Assembly: GCF_000160035.2 (NCBI RefSeq)
Contig: NZ_KI535367.1
Span: 527,393-591,392, forward strand
From: Catonella morbi ATCC 51271
Lineage (GTDB): Bacteria > Bacillota > Clostridia > Lachnospirales > Lachnospiraceae
Reading direction: 5' to 3'
Length of the DNA: 64,000 nt
The notes beneath the pieces are model-generated. The model had not been told where the DNA came from. It worked only from the letters and a program-made list of their open reading frames with translations, and made no database searches. Of this stretch, positions 15,435 to 25,557 are shown piece by piece. The position numbers and the translations under genes are program-made. Position 1 is the stretch's first letter. The number at the start of each line of letters is the position of its first letter.

Positions 15435-17228
15435 TTATATATGATACTTATTTAATCTTTTTTTGAAATCTTCTATCATAGTATCAAATACACCTATCTG
15501 GTGCGAAAGTTCCTTAATCTGCTCTATATAAGAGCCAACGCTTATATTTACCTCACTTACTGCCTCTGAATTCTCGTCAGCTATTGTTGTAAGCGTTTGA
15601 ATATTCTCAAAGAGTTCGGAGATAGACTCTGCCTCGCTCTTAAGTTTCTGCGAATTGTCAATCATAAGCACAGACACAGCCTGTAAGTTATCATTTGATA
15701 CCTGTGATATATCCACAGCTTTATCCAGTGATTCATTTTCAGTAGCAAGCACTTTATACTGATTGTCTATACCTGATACAACCTCCTTCATATTAGACAC
15801 AAAGCCTGTAAGATTCCGGTTTATTTCCTCAACTGCATTATCTGTCTCTACCGAAAGTTTTCTTACTTCCTCCGCCACAACCGCAAATCCTTTTCCTGCC
15901 TCTCCTGCCCTTGCCGCCTCTATGGATGCATTAAGCGCAAGAAGATTTATCTGGTTTGCTATGCCTGAAACTATGGATACTATCTGAACCATCTTGTCTG
16001 CATCATCCTGGAGGGCTGCACCGCTTTCTCTGATTGTACCAAGCCCGTCAAGAACTCCGTTTATCTCGGAGGCAGTCTTTTTAACTCCTGAAAAGCTTTC
16101 CCTGATACCGTTCATGGCATCTTCTATCTTTGCCTTATTATCCTGACTTTCCTCAGAAATTTCAGTAATATTGTTTACACTTCCGTTCAATACATTTACA
16201 AGGCGTTCCGTCTCACTTGCCTGTCTGCTTGTATCGTCTGTAACCTTATTCATAATACCTTTAATATTATCAGAGGTATTCATCATATTACCTGAAATAT
16301 TACCCAAAGAAACATTAAATCCATGCATCTCATCTACTACAGCATTGAAGTCAATGAAATCCTTTTGCACAGTCTCTTTAACCTTAGTAATGTCTCCGGC
16401 AAGCTCCTGATACTCATCTCCGCTTTCAAGTATCATATGACTGATAAATTTTCTCTGTTTTAAATCATTTAGTTCTTCCTGTACTTCTTTTATAGGTCTT
16501 GCAAAAATCAATCCCAGTACAGCGGGCAGAATTCCCGAAACCAAGGTAACTACTACCGGTTCCCAGCCAAGTCCAAAGGTGGCAAAGCTTGCTATTCCGA
16601 CTCCCAGCATTGTGAACAGCGAAGTTTTATACACTGAACTTTTAATAAAGCCCAATGAGAGAATCTTATTTAACTTATATGATTTTGTATAAGAAATAGG
16701 TTTAGAGAATGTCAATTCTATTTTAATTTCAGGGCCGTTCTTACTTATGAGCTTCACCTCAACTTTTTCATTAAAGTGTTCAAATACTCCTTTTAGAAGT
16801 CCCATAAGATAATCACCCATCTGTCTTTTTGAGCGGTAAACAAGTAAGGCGGTGTTGGAATCTGTCGGGCTCAGGTCAAGTACCGGAGGAGTTGCACCCT
16901 TAAATCTTTTCATAACTATTGCATGTACATCATTCATTGACTTAAGAAAGTGATATGCATTTTCATGTCTGAAAAAGCCGGGATAGAACTCAGCAAAGGT
17001 TCTGATATTTTCCTTACCCATTATTTCCCAAATCTGTTCGGTATTCTTGCCGACTTTCTGTCCAATAAAATCAACCATTCCTACTGCCATCTTGTCGTCT
17101 ACATCTTCAAGCGGAGAAAAAATATGGTCAGGCTTTAAACCATATTTTTCAAAAGCCTTATCTACAATATCATCTCCGAAAAGTCTTCTTCCTGAAGTCA
17201 TCCAGGAAGCTACAACAGTACCTTTCAT
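15435..17228 (-). CDS. H-NOX (haem NO/O2-binding) methyl-accepting chemotaxis protein
   Basis: A 597-residue membrane receptor. Residues 1-185 form an H-NOX haem domain: proximal His102 (MNDVH), GATPP at 111-115, and the YxSxR haem-propionate motif at Y131, S133, R135. The distal pocket has Trp9, Asn74 and Tyr140, the three residues that hydrogen-bond O2 in the Thermoanaerobacter H-NOX, so O2 binding is predicted. Two membrane segments follow (about 200-245). The MCP signalling domain ends the protein, with the conserved hairpin [20 protein letters not shown] around residues 425-445. Output should be CheA-dependent motility control. No periplasmic domain is present, so sensing is cytosolic. 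Start at 17228 behind GAGGAGA. No che genes are in the window. Confidence 0.93.
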   Translation of the reverse strand: MKGTVVASWMTSGRRLFGDDIVDKAFEKYGLKPDHIFSPLEDVDDKMAVGMVDFIGQKVGKNTEQIWEIMGKENIRTFAEFYPGFFRHENAYHFLKSMNDVHAIVMKRFKGATPPVLDLSPTDSNTALLVYRSKRQMGDYLMGLLKGVFEHFNEKVEVKLISKNGPEIKIELTFSKPISYTKSYKLNKILSLGFIKSSVYKTSLFTMLGVGIASFATFGLGWEPVVVTLVSGILPAVLGLIFARPIKEVQEELNDLKQRKFISHMILESGDEYQELAGDITKVKETVQKDFIDFNAVVDEMHGFNVSLGNISGNMMNTSDNIKGIMNKVTDDTSRQASETERLVNVLNGSVNNITEISEESQDNKAKIEDAMNGIRESFSGVKKTASEINGVLDGLGTIRESGAALQDDADKMVQIVSIVSGIANQINLLALNASIEAARAGEAGKGFAVVAEEVRKLSVETDNAVEEINRNLTGFVSNMKEVVSGIDNQYKVLATENESLDKAVDISQVSNDNLQAVSVLMIDNSQKLKSEAESISELFENIQTLTTIADENSEAVSEVNISVGSYIEQIKELSHQIGVFDTMIEDFKKRLNKYHI

Positions 17229-17314
17229 AAGTCATTTCTCCTCGTATAATATTTTTTCAATATAAAATAAGTATGCTTAAATAAAAATCAATTCAATTCA
17301 ATCCAATATAGAGG

Positions 17315-18178
17315 TTAATTTTTCTTATTCTTATTATAAAAATACATCCAGATTCCCATAGCAAAAATTATAATATAGCCTAAAAAGCTATACATATCCG
17401 GAAGTTGATTCAGGAACACAAATCCCAAAACAGTTGATATTATTATCTGATTGTAATCATAGATGGATATTTCCTTGGCGGGAGCATAGAAATATGCTTT
17501 TGTAATTGAGAGCTGTCCAACCGCTGCCGCAACTCCGCTTAAAATTAACATACAAGTCTGATAAAGGCTCATCGGTGTAAAACGGACAATTAAAAACGGA
17601 AGGCAAACCAGGCTGGAAAAGGCTGAAAAAAAGAACACAATTAACTTTCCGTTTACTCCTCTTTTACCAAGTGCCCTGACCATAGTATAAGCAGCTCCTG
17701 CACCTACTCCTCCCAAAGCTCCTATAATTGCCGGGAATATAGCCACATTACCGGTAGGCTTTATAATAAACATTGCACCCGCAAAGGCTCCGAAAACCGC
17801 TATTCCCTGAAATATGCTTATCCTTTCTTTTAATATAAAAAAGGAAAATATAATCACAAAAAACGGAGCCAGTTTATTCAACATATTTGCATCTGAAAGT
17901 TTCAAATGGTCTAAGGCATAAAAATTACAGATTAAACCTGCCGTACCGAAAGAGGCTCTTAATATAAGAAACAGAAAATCACCTTTATTAATGCGTATTT
18001 TTTCTCCTAATTTCTTAAGTCCCGCTCCCGCTATAAACACAGGAACTATATTTCTAAAAAATGCTTTTTGCATGGTAGGGACATTTCCCGCAAGGTTGAC
18101 AAACAAGCCCATCAAAGCAAAGCCTGCACCTGCTAAAAGAATGAATAAAATTCCCTTCTGCTTATCAGATATGTTCAT
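17315..18178 (-). CDS. DMT superfamily (EamA) transporter
   Basis: A 287-residue ten-segment membrane protein with two EamA halves; the first half ends in FFILKERISIFQ and the second starts with GALGGVGAGAAYTMVRALGK. It resembles the EamA/RhaT group rather than the larger protein at 863. Substrate unknown. The start overlaps the stop of the PAP2 gene by 4 bases (ATGA at 18175), so both are co-translated. Confidence 0.85.
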   Translation of the reverse strand: MNISDKQKGILFILLAGAGFALMGLFVNLAGNVPTMQKAFFRNIVPVFIAGAGLKKLGEKIRINKGDFLFLILRASFGTAGLICNFYALDHLKLSDANMLNKLAPFFVIIFSFFILKERISIFQGIAVFGAFAGAMFIIKPTGNVAIFPAIIGALGGVGAGAAYTMVRALGKRGVNGKLIVFFFSAFSSLVCLPFLIVRFTPMSLYQTCMLILSGVAAAVGQLSITKAYFYAPAKEISIYDYNQIIISTVLGFVFLNQLPDMYSFLGYIIIFAMGIWMYFYNKNKKN

Positions 18179-18747
18179 TCATTATCCCTCTTTTGCTGTA
18201 AGAATTTTTGCATTAACCACGATGAATCAGGGAAGCATTTAACTGCAATTATTGAAGATATAACTCCCAAAACTATACCTCCAAGTACGTCACTTGGGTA
18301 GTGTATGCCTACATAGAGCCTTGAAAATCCCATTAAAGATGCCAGCACAAGAGCTATAATTCCGTATTTTCTCTCCATCACCATAAAAACTACCACAGCA
18401 AGTGCAAAGGCACTGCCTGTATGCCCCGACGGAAAAGACAAGTCATTGGCCTTTCCTACTAACAACGTAAGTCCGTCAATCGCATCATAAGGTCTTATTC
18501 GTGCCACCCAGTTCTTAAGGATAAGGTTGGTCACTATAAATTCCAATATAAGTGATATAGTCATAAGAATCCCTACTTTTCTGAGCTTCTTAAAATATAG
18601 GAATAAGGCTATAATTACAAAACATAATATGCCCGAATTGTTTGACAACGTAAACGGAATTAACAATGCATTAAGTATAGGATTTCTCACATATTCCTGT
18701 AAAAACAGGAGAATATTACTGTCTAAATTCATTAAGTTTTCTATCAT
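18175..18747 (-). CDS. PAP2-family membrane phosphatase
   Basis: A 190-residue membrane enzyme with all three PAP2 motifs: KNWVARIRP (about residues 78-86), FPSGHTGSAF (about 104-113) and SRLYVGIHYPSDVLGG (about 144-159), carrying the catalytic His pair and the phosphate-binding Arg residues. Such proteins dephosphorylate lipid phosphates such as undecaprenyl pyrophosphate or phosphatidylglycerol phosphate at the outer membrane face. It is coupled to the EamA permease gene downstream. Lipid substrate cannot be told from sequence. Confidence 0.88.
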   Translation of the reverse strand: MIENLMNLDSNILLFLQEYVRNPILNALLIPFTLSNNSGILCFVIIALFLYFKKLRKVGILMTISLILEFIVTNLILKNWVARIRPYDAIDGLTLLVGKANDLSFPSGHTGSAFALAVVVFMVMERKYGIIALVLASLMGFSRLYVGIHYPSDVLGGIVLGVISSIIAVKCFPDSSWLMQKFLQQKRDNE

Positions 18748-18765
18748 TCACTACCTGAACCTGAC

Positions 18766-20268
18766 CTACAGAGAATTTACCTTCTCTACAAACCTAAGTA
18801 TTCCCTTTCTTCCGTTTTCATCATCCTTATAGACACCCGCATCTTTAAGCACTTCCGAGAACACAAGTCCTATCTCCTGTCTGATGATTTCTTCTGCATT
18901 ATCTTTGTTAAAATTTTCATATTTAGCCATAAATTCATCCACCCAGTCAGCATGCTTTGCAAGTACTTCATCTTTTCTTATATCTTTACCCTCAAGAAGA
19001 GCTGTTCTTAAGCTGTCCATTTCACCTTTAAGCCTTCCCGGAAGAACTGCAAGTCCCATAACTTCTATAAGACCTATGTTTTCCTTCTTTATATGGTGAA
19101 GTTTGTCATGCGGATGGAAGATACCAAGAGGATATTCTTCTGTCGTTCTGTTGTTTCTAAGCACAAGGTCAATCTCAAAGTCAGAACCTCTGCGCCTTGC
19201 AATAGGGGTGATAGTATTATGAGGCTCCCCGTCACTTTCTGCAAGTACATCTACCTCTTCATCAGAGTATCTTCTCCAAGTCCCAAGTATTATATCGGCA
19301 AGTTCTGCTATTTTATTATAGTCAGCACCTGTTAATCTTATAACTGACATAGGCCAGTTTACTATTCCTGCCTTAATATCTTCATAGCCCTTAAATTCCA
19401 CTTTTTCTCTGAGTTCTGCCCTCGCCATAGGGAACTCGTAGTTTCCTCCCTGAAAATGGTCATGTGTAAGGATAGAGCCTCCGACTATAGGCAAATCAGC
19501 ATTGGAACCTGCCATATAATGTGGGAATTTCTCTGTAAATTCAAGGAGCTTAAGAAAAACTGCCTTGTTTATCTTCATTGGTACATGACCTTCATTTAAT
19601 ATAATACAATGCTCATTATAGTACACATAAGGGGAATACTGTAAGAAATAATTCTCTCCTCCGAGTGTTAAAGGTATGATTCTGTGATTTTCCCTTGCAG
19701 GCTTGTTCATATCACCTGCAAAACCCTCATTTTCCCTGCAAAGGAGACATTTTGGATAACCTGTCTGAACTAACTTCTTAGCCGCCGCTATAGCCTTAGG
19801 ATCTTTCTCAGGCTTTGACAAATTGATGGTGATGTCAAGCTTTCCATAAGGTGAATCTGCCTGCCATTTCACATCTTTTACTATCCTGTCTTCCCTTATA
19901 TAATTAGTAGCCTTGCTGAAGTCATAGTACCAGTCCGTGGCTTCCTTAGGACTTTTTTCCAGCAGACTTTCAAATTTCCTTATTATATCCGAAGGCCTGC
20001 CAAGTAAGCAGTCCATAAGCTTTGTGTCAAAAAGATCCTGTTCTGTGATTGAGTCACTTACCAATCCCTTTTCCATGGCAAATTTTAATATATCACTGAG
20101 AATATCCGAAAGCTCCTCTTTGCATTCCCCTATTTCGCCGTTTCCCTCGTAATCGGAAAGTTCCAATGTATATAAAAGCTTGTTCCTTGTATAAGAAATA
20201 TCCTCTTTCTCAAGCAAACCTTTTTTAAGCCCGAAGGCAATTAATCTGTCAATAGCATTATAAATCAT
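18766..20268 (-). CDS. galT: UDP-glucose--hexose-1-phosphate uridylyltransferase, class II
   Basis: A 500-residue enzyme of the class II GalT family, of full normal length. It transfers UMP from UDP-glucose to galactose 1-phosphate in the Leloir pathway. Visible family segments are the N-terminal MIYNAIDRLIAFGLKKGLLE, the central PKCLLCRENEGF and the active-site segment GGSILTHDHFQGG with its HxH. It starts at 20268 behind AAGGAGA. No galK, galE or galactose permease is adjacent, which is unusual, so the other Leloir genes must be elsewhere. It lies 18 bp upstream of the PAP2 gene and may be transcribed with it. Confidence 0.93.
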   Translation of the reverse strand: MIYNAIDRLIAFGLKKGLLEKEDISYTRNKLLYTLELSDYEGNGEIGECKEELSDILSDILKFAMEKGLVSDSITEQDLFDTKLMDCLLGRPSDIIRKFESLLEKSPKEATDWYYDFSKATNYIREDRIVKDVKWQADSPYGKLDITINLSKPEKDPKAIAAAKKLVQTGYPKCLLCRENEGFAGDMNKPARENHRIIPLTLGGENYFLQYSPYVYYNEHCIILNEGHVPMKINKAVFLKLLEFTEKFPHYMAGSNADLPIVGGSILTHDHFQGGNYEFPMARAELREKVEFKGYEDIKAGIVNWPMSVIRLTGADYNKIAELADIILGTWRRYSDEEVDVLAESDGEPHNTITPIARRRGSDFEIDLVLRNNRTTEEYPLGIFHPHDKLHHIKKENIGLIEVMGLAVLPGRLKGEMDSLRTALLEGKDIRKDEVLAKHADWVDEFMAKYENFNKDNAEEIIRQEIGLVFSEVLKDAGVYKDDENGRKGILRFVEKVNSL

Positions 20269-20646
20269 AACTGTTCTCCTTAGTAATCTTAATTAATCTG
20301 ATATTATTCAGGCATCTCTAGCGTTTACCGCCTAATGAACAGGATTATTCAAACTTCGTTTCTTGCAATCCTAATATATATTATCTACAATTATTAACTT
20401 AGGTCAAGAACTAATTTATCACCAAATCATTCCATAAACCTGTGCCATATTGGATAAATAATTTGGACTTGTTTTATCGCCATGAAAAAAGGAGCTGTCG
20501 CACCGGGAAAAGATATACAAAATGCTGTGAACAGTTAAACCATATTTTGCAGTGTTTCCCTTTAATGCGACAGCTCCTAAACAGTTAATAATGTACAACC
20601 TATCGTTACACGATAATTTATCCCAAATTTGGGTTTACTATAATTA
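20269..20646. other. intergenic region with a long inverted-repeat element
   Basis: No gene seen. The left part is plain AT-rich sequence that should hold the galT promoter. The right part contains the 87-bp inverted-repeat unit at 20491-20577 described separately. Confidence 0.4.
20485..20577 (-). terminator. 87-bp inverted-repeat unit acting as terminator of the subtilase gene
   Basis: GGAGCTGTCGCA (20491-20502) and TGCGACAGCTCC (20566-20577) are exact inverted repeats. An inner GGGAAA/TTTCCC and CAAAAT/ATTTTG also pair, so the whole unit can fold into one long hairpin. On the minus strand it is followed by six Ts, so it can end the subtilase transcript. A second unit with the same type of ends (GGGGCTGCCGCA/TGCGACAGCCCC) is at 36773-36870, which suggests a dispersed MITE-like repeat. 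Confidence 0.6.
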
Positions 20647-23600
20647 TTATTTAGAGAGTTTTACTGTTTTTGTGAAAGTTCCTTTAAACTTGCCTTTTCC
20701 GACAATAAGTATCTGTACCTTTCCTTTTACCTTTTTGAAGAATACATCATAATCTTTTCCCTGCTTCATTCCTTTAATACTAATCTTAATATTCTCAATA
20801 TCCTTTGTTGTTTTAAATGAGTCCAGATTAATCCTGATACTGTCTGCCTTCTTTTTTAAGATAGTGCTTATGTTGTTATTCTTCTTGTCCCTTTGACCGG
20901 AAGTTTTAAATTTCTTTTCAATTTTTTCAAGAGCTTTGATTTTCTTTTCAAGAAAGGCAATTTGTTTTTCAATCTTTTCTTCTATTTCCTGAACTTTATT
21001 TGTAACTTTCTCAGTTTCCTTTTTATCTTCTTTTTTTCCGTCTTCTTTCTTTCCTTTTTCTTCTTTTACATCAGAAGAAGGAACATAAGAATAACCCGGA
21101 TTATCGGAAGGCGTTGAAGGCTTTACAGGTGGTTTTGAAGGTGCTACGGAAGAAACTTTCTCTGCTTCTATCCTTACCATATACATTCCAAGTTCACTCG
21201 CTTCATTCCAGGCGCCGTTTATCAACTTGAAAGTTTTTCCTTCACCCTTTGTGCTTTCATCAACTGCCATTCTCGGTACATTATTTCCTGAACCGACTTG
21301 GGTATAAGCAACATAAATATCACCTTTTACAAACAAATCAGGAATATTTATATCTGTAAAATTGTTATCGGCTGTAACAGTAGTTGTAACAGGTCCAAGA
21401 AGAATATCCCCCGGATAACCATCTTTCGTATTTTCACCATAAATACTGTATATAAATGATTTCCCTACAATACTTTCTTGACCTGCCCGCATTAATCCAA
21501 AGCGAACCTTCTTTAATATCTGTTCTTTATCAAAATGGTACTTCACAGCAAGACTTCCACCTTCTTTTAATGATAATACAGCTTTTGCCTTTGCAAAGTC
21601 ACCATTATCATTTGAAAGTTCTTCTCTCTTTCCGTCTGTTGTGAGTTTAGTAAGAACAATTGTAGGAAGTGTGGTATTCCCGGTAATAGAAACCATCTGT
21701 TCTTTGGTTCTGTATCCTGCTGCCATAACAATGATTTTGTACTCTCCCTCAGGGATATTTGCGAGGATTACTGTTGATTTTGAAGAGGAAATATATTTTG
21801 GAACATTGCTTCCCTTTTCATAAATCTTCACATCACTGTTTACACTATTCCCACTTGTATCCTTGATATCAAAAGACAGGCCAAAGGTTTCAAGTGAAGG
21901 CATTACTATATCCTGTTCAAGCTTTTCACCCTCTTTAAGAGTTATATTAAAAGGTTTTGACTTATATTTTTCATTATATGCCACAGCCGTATAGGTGCCT
22001 GCAGGATGCTTTATCTCGAATTTACCGCTTCCCGTTTCACTTCTCACATAGGTATTTGTTTCTAAAATCTTTACAATAGCAGAAACAGGGATTGCAAACT
22101 TTGCAGGTGCAGTTTCATTTGTCTTATAAACCGCTGTTCCAAGCAAAGTAAATTTCCCATCTGATAAATCAGGTAAAGTGGTCAGTTCTTCTGTTTTATT
22201 CGTCAGAACTTCTTCTCCATTTAAAGCATAAGTACTGTTATCTTCAGTAGTTGCTAAAGTTTCAGGAGAGCTTGCAGATTCATTAACATTAGAGGTGTCA
22301 TAAACAGCAACATCATCAATGTACCAGCCCGGTTCAGAATAATCATTACTGGCACTTAACTTAAACTTCATTTGGAAGGAATTTGTCAAGAATTTTGGTT
22401 CTATAGCCATACCATCAAGCACCCAGGTATTTTTTGCTCTTTTATGACCATTAATATTATTGATATCAATATTGTTATTTAAGTTAAATACCCTTTCCCA
22501 GTCATCATTATCTTTCTTAAACCAAATTTCATGAATATCCTGTGTTTCGCTGGTAAAATTGTACCAGTTCTGATAATAAATATTTGCCTTTTTCATATTG
22601 CTTAAGTCGATGACGGGAGATATCAATTCATAAGTTTTATTTACGGTTCTGGCTTTGTTTAAACCTGTCATAAACACATTAGGGCTGTCAGGGTTTTTAG
22701 TCTTCATAGAATAGGATGAAGGTCCGTCTGAATAATTATCATAATCTATCACACCTCTTTCCCATTTGCCGTCAGATGTAGATGTCCAGCCCTGTTCTCC
22801 ATTTTCGAAGTTAAATTTTTTAACTTCTTTTCCTATGGTATAAGTAACGGACATCGGTTTGCTGAGCGCGCTTTCCATATCTCCTTTAACAGAAGCAATT
22901 TTATAATAATAACTGCCTTCCTGAGGTAAAGGAATATCTTCAATAAATGAGTACTTGGCAACATCTTCCTTTATTTTTTTATATTCTCCGTCTTTGGTCC
23001 CGGAGCGATAAAGAGCGTATTTTGTAACTTCCGGATTACTTACTTTATTAAATTTAATCCTTACTTTTCCGGTTCCCGCAAAATTTTCTGCGCTAAGTCC
23101 TTCACTAGGAGGCAGGGGAACATCATTTGATAAGGCTTCAATTTTAAAATCGTCAATATAGTAACCTGCAGCGGCTCTCTCACTGTAGCCCGCCCACCTA
23201 AGCGCAAACATTACAACAATTTTTTTATTTTTGTATGGGGATAGGTCTATATAATGTTCCTTCCATTCGCGTTTACTGTATTTATTGATAAGTACAGGTG
23301 TTTTACCATATTTGATTTTATTAATAGAAGAATCGGTACTGTCAATTTCACCAATCCAAACCTCAGCACTATCTTCAAAACCACCCATATAATTGTCCAA
23401 CTCAGACCAGTCTTTAAAACGCAAAACAGCATCTCTTGTCTCAGAACTAAGGTCAATTGGAGGACTGATTAATAAAGAATCTATCAGACCATTGTAGTTT
23501 CCGTTCAGTCTTGTACCAACTAATTTTGTTCCGCTTGCTGCTTTAGCAGGACCTACAGTCGGAGTACCTACTTCCCACATCGGAGTCTTTCCTCCAAATA

Positions 23601-25359
23601 CAAAACCGTCTGCTCCGTTTTCAAAATCATTTGTATATCCGAGCTTAATACCTGATTCTACAGTTGCACTGATTGTATCTGTCTGATATTTATTACCTGA
23701 ATAATCAACCGCCTCAATGTAGTAATTTGTATTGCCTACAGGCAAATCAGCAGGATGAAGGGTGACAGAATAAGTTCCGTTCTTTTTGTTTCCTGTATAA
23801 AGTTCCAATTCTTTAGTCTTAAATGGCTCTGAATCACTATTTTTATAATAAAGAGTTACACTTTTAACACCTACATTATCTGAAACTTTAGCTTCAAGTT
23901 CAAAATCATAGGCATTATAAAGCTTTTTGGGAGTAGTCGCTTCAATAACAGGAAGTTCATTATCAGTACCGGAAACCAATGTACGCCCCGTAAAAGTCGC
24001 AAACGAATTAACATCCTTTCCAAGTGCGGCTTCTACTGCCTTAAATACATTCAGCTTACCATAGCCGTAGCCCATATTCGGAGAGGAGATATAATTATCA
24101 TCAGTAAGCGGAGTTGCCGTTGTTTTTAATATTTCTTCCACTTTATCTACCGATAAACTCTTATTTGCATCTAACATCAGAGCCACAGCTCCAGTCACAT
24201 GTGGTGCCGCCATAGAAGTTCCGGTTTTTAAAACATAGCCCCCTTTAAAATCAGCAGAAAGAATGTTTACACCGGGTGCGGAAATTTCCGGTTTAATATT
24301 GCCTGTTAGTTTTGATGGTCCTCTCAGAGAAAATTTTGCTATCTTATCTTCCTTTGTTAAGGCTCCGACTGAAAAAGAATCCGGAAGGGAAGCAGGGCTT
24401 CCTATTGAGCCTTCACCTCCGGCATTAAAAGCACCTGTATTTCCTGCCGAAAAAACAGGAACTATCCCCGCTGCCTTCCATTTTTTAACAATATCTTCAT
24501 AGAAGTTATCACCTTTGTTTCCGCCCCAGGAATTATTAACAACCTGAGGTCTTTTCTCCAAAATCCACTGCCCCGCCGCAAGCAATCCTTCATCACTTGC
24601 TTCTCCGGATTCGTTGAATACTCTCGCAACAATAAATTTTGCTTCTCTTGCAATTCCGATAGTTCTTCCTAAAATAGTTCCGGCAACATGAGTTCCATGC
24701 CCGGTGGAGTCCTTAGGCTCTGTATTTGAAGCCTCAACAAAGTCCTTGAAGCCATTATCAAGCATAGCACCTTGGAGTTCAGGGTGATTTGGATTGACGC
24801 CGGAGTCAATAATACCTACTACAATATCTTTGCCTGTCTTTGTTACACGGTCAGCCTGAATAGATTCAATATTCCATGGAATATGGTCAGAAGCTTCCAA
24901 AAGGCGGTTTTTTAGCTTCACCTTTTCTTCTTTATCTGAAACTATTGTATGATTGGAACGAATGCTGTAAACATCGCTGCGCCTTGCAATTTTATCAATA
25001 AGTTCCGCTTTTCCTTTAATATAAATACTATTAATAATGAAGAAAGAATTATACTCGGTAATTTCTCCTTCCTTCACTTTTCTTTCAATAAATGAAATAA
25101 GCTTTTCCTGGCTTTTTTCACTTGTATCCTTCAATGTATCTGCAACATCTTCAGGATTTACCCTGCTTAAATCTGCTTCCGCTTTTAAGGTTACAATGAA
25201 TTCCACCTCTTTTGAAGCCGATACAGCTTTTAGAGTATTTTCTATTTTATCCATATAAGAAGAATCTGTTTTTGCAAAAAGATTCATAGGAAAAATAGAA
25301 ATTACCATGAATAAAACAAGTAATAATGATAATGATTTGGCAATTTTTCTGTTTTTCAT
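20647..25359 (-). CDS. large secreted S8 subtilisin-like serine peptidase
   Basis: A 1570-residue exported protease. A signal peptide covers residues 1-29 (ends NLFA). An inhibitor-like propeptide (about 45-140) precedes the subtilase domain with catalytic Asp185 (GIIDSG), His221 (GHGTH), Asn307 (SAGN) and Ser382 (GTSMAAPH). After about residue 480 come beta-rich modules: two MAM/jelly-roll-like units starting with YTNDFENGADGF and FNFENGEQGW, fibronectin-type III-like segments, and carboxypeptidase-regulatory-like units (SAIVKILETNTYV, GEYKIIVMAAGY). The C-terminal 150 residues are a Lys/Glu-rich probable coiled coil. No LPxTG signal is seen. The start at 25359 (MKNRKIAK) follows AAAGGAAGG; an upstream extension to 25428 lacks a ribosome site. 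Confidence 0.92.
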   Translation of the reverse strand: MKNRKIAKSLSLLLVLFMVISIFPMNLFAKTDSSYMDKIENTLKAVSASKEVEFIVTLKAEADLSRVNPEDVADTLKDTSEKSQEKLISFIERKVKEGEITEYNSFFIINSIYIKGKAELIDKIARRSDVYSIRSNHTIVSDKEEKVKLKNRLLEASDHIPWNIESIQADRVTKTGKDIVVGIIDSGVNPNHPELQGAMLDNGFKDFVEASNTEPKDSTGHGTHVAGTILGRTIGIAREAKFIVARVFNESGEASDEGLLAAGQWILEKRPQVVNNSWGGNKGDNFYEDIVKKWKAAGIVPVFSAGNTGAFNAGGEGSIGSPASLPDSFSVGALTKEDKIAKFSLRGPSKLTGNIKPEISAPGVNILSADFKGGYVLKTGTSMAAPHVTGAVALMLDANKSLSVDKVEEILKTTATPLTDDNYISSPNMGYGYGKLNVFKAVEAALGKDVNSFATFTGRTLVSGTDNELPVIEATTPKKLYNAYDFELEAKVSDNVGVKSVTLYYKNSDSEPFKTKELELYTGNKKNGTYSVTLHPADLPVGNTNYYIEAVDYSGNKYQTDTISATVESGIKLGYTNDFENGADGFVFGGKTPMWEVGTPTVGPAKAASGTKLVGTRLNGNYNGLIDSLLISPPIDLSSETRDAVLRFKDWSELDNYMGGFEDSAEVWIGEIDSTDSSINKIKYGKTPVLINKYSKREWKEHYIDLSPYKNKKIVVMFALRWAGYSERAAAGYYIDDFKIEALSNDVPLPPSEGLSAENFAGTGKVRIKFNKVSNPEVTKYALYRSGTKDGEYKKIKEDVAKYSFIEDIPLPQEGSYYYKIASVKGDMESALSKPMSVTYTIGKEVKKFNFENGEQGWTSTSDGKWERGVIDYDNYSDGPSSYSMKTKNPDSPNVFMTGLNKARTVNKTYELISPVIDLSNMKKANIYYQNWYNFTSETQDIHEIWFKKDNDDWERVFNLNNNIDINNINGHKRAKNTWVLDGMAIEPKFLTNSFQMKFKLSASNDYSEPGWYIDDVAVYDTSNVNESASSPETLATTEDNSTYALNGEEVLTNKTEELTTLPDLSDGKFTLLGTAVYKTNETAPAKFAIPVSAIVKILETNTYVRSETGSGKFEIKHPAGTYTAVAYNEKYKSKPFNITLKEGEKLEQDIVMPSLETFGLSFDIKDTSGNSVNSDVKIYEKGSNVPKYISSSKSTVILANIPEGEYKIIVMAAGYRTKEQMVSITGNTTLPTIVLTKLTTDGKREELSNDNGDFAKAKAVLSLKEGGSLAVKYHFDKEQILKKVRFGLMRAGQESIVGKSFIYSIYGENTKDGYPGDILLGPVTTTVTADNNFTDINIPDLFVKGDIYVAYTQVGSGNNVPRMAVDESTKGEGKTFKLINGAWNEASELGMYMVRIEAEKVSSVAPSKPPVKPSTPSDNPGYSYVPSSDVKEEKGKKEDGKKEDKKETEKVTNKVQEIEEKIEKQIAFLEKKIKALEKIEKKFKTSGQRDKKNNNISTILKKKADSIRINLDSFKTTKDIENIKISIKGMKQGKDYDVFFKKVKGKVQILIVGKGKFKGTFTKTVKLSK

Positions 25360-25482
25360 TTTGTCGCCTTCCTTTCTTCTCGTTAAAAACGCAAAAAACA
25401 GTCTAGCAAAATAAAATAATAATTGCAATATAATAGTTAGAAATATCTAACTTATTGATAAAAAAAGTCAATATTACTAAAA

Positions 25483-25511
25483 TAGCGCCTGTATCAAATA
25501 TACAAGCGCTA
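25483..25511 (-). terminator. stem-loop after the DUF819 gene
   Basis: TAGCGCCTGTAT pairs with ATACAAGCGCTA apart from one mismatch, giving a 12-bp stem with a very short loop. On the minus strand it is followed by TTTTAG. It lies 47 bp after the DUF819 stop and before the subtilase promoter, so it should separate the two transcripts. Confidence 0.6.
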
Positions 25512-25557
25512 AATAAGTCAAATTGCTATTATAACCAAATTAACTCTATTCTTACTC

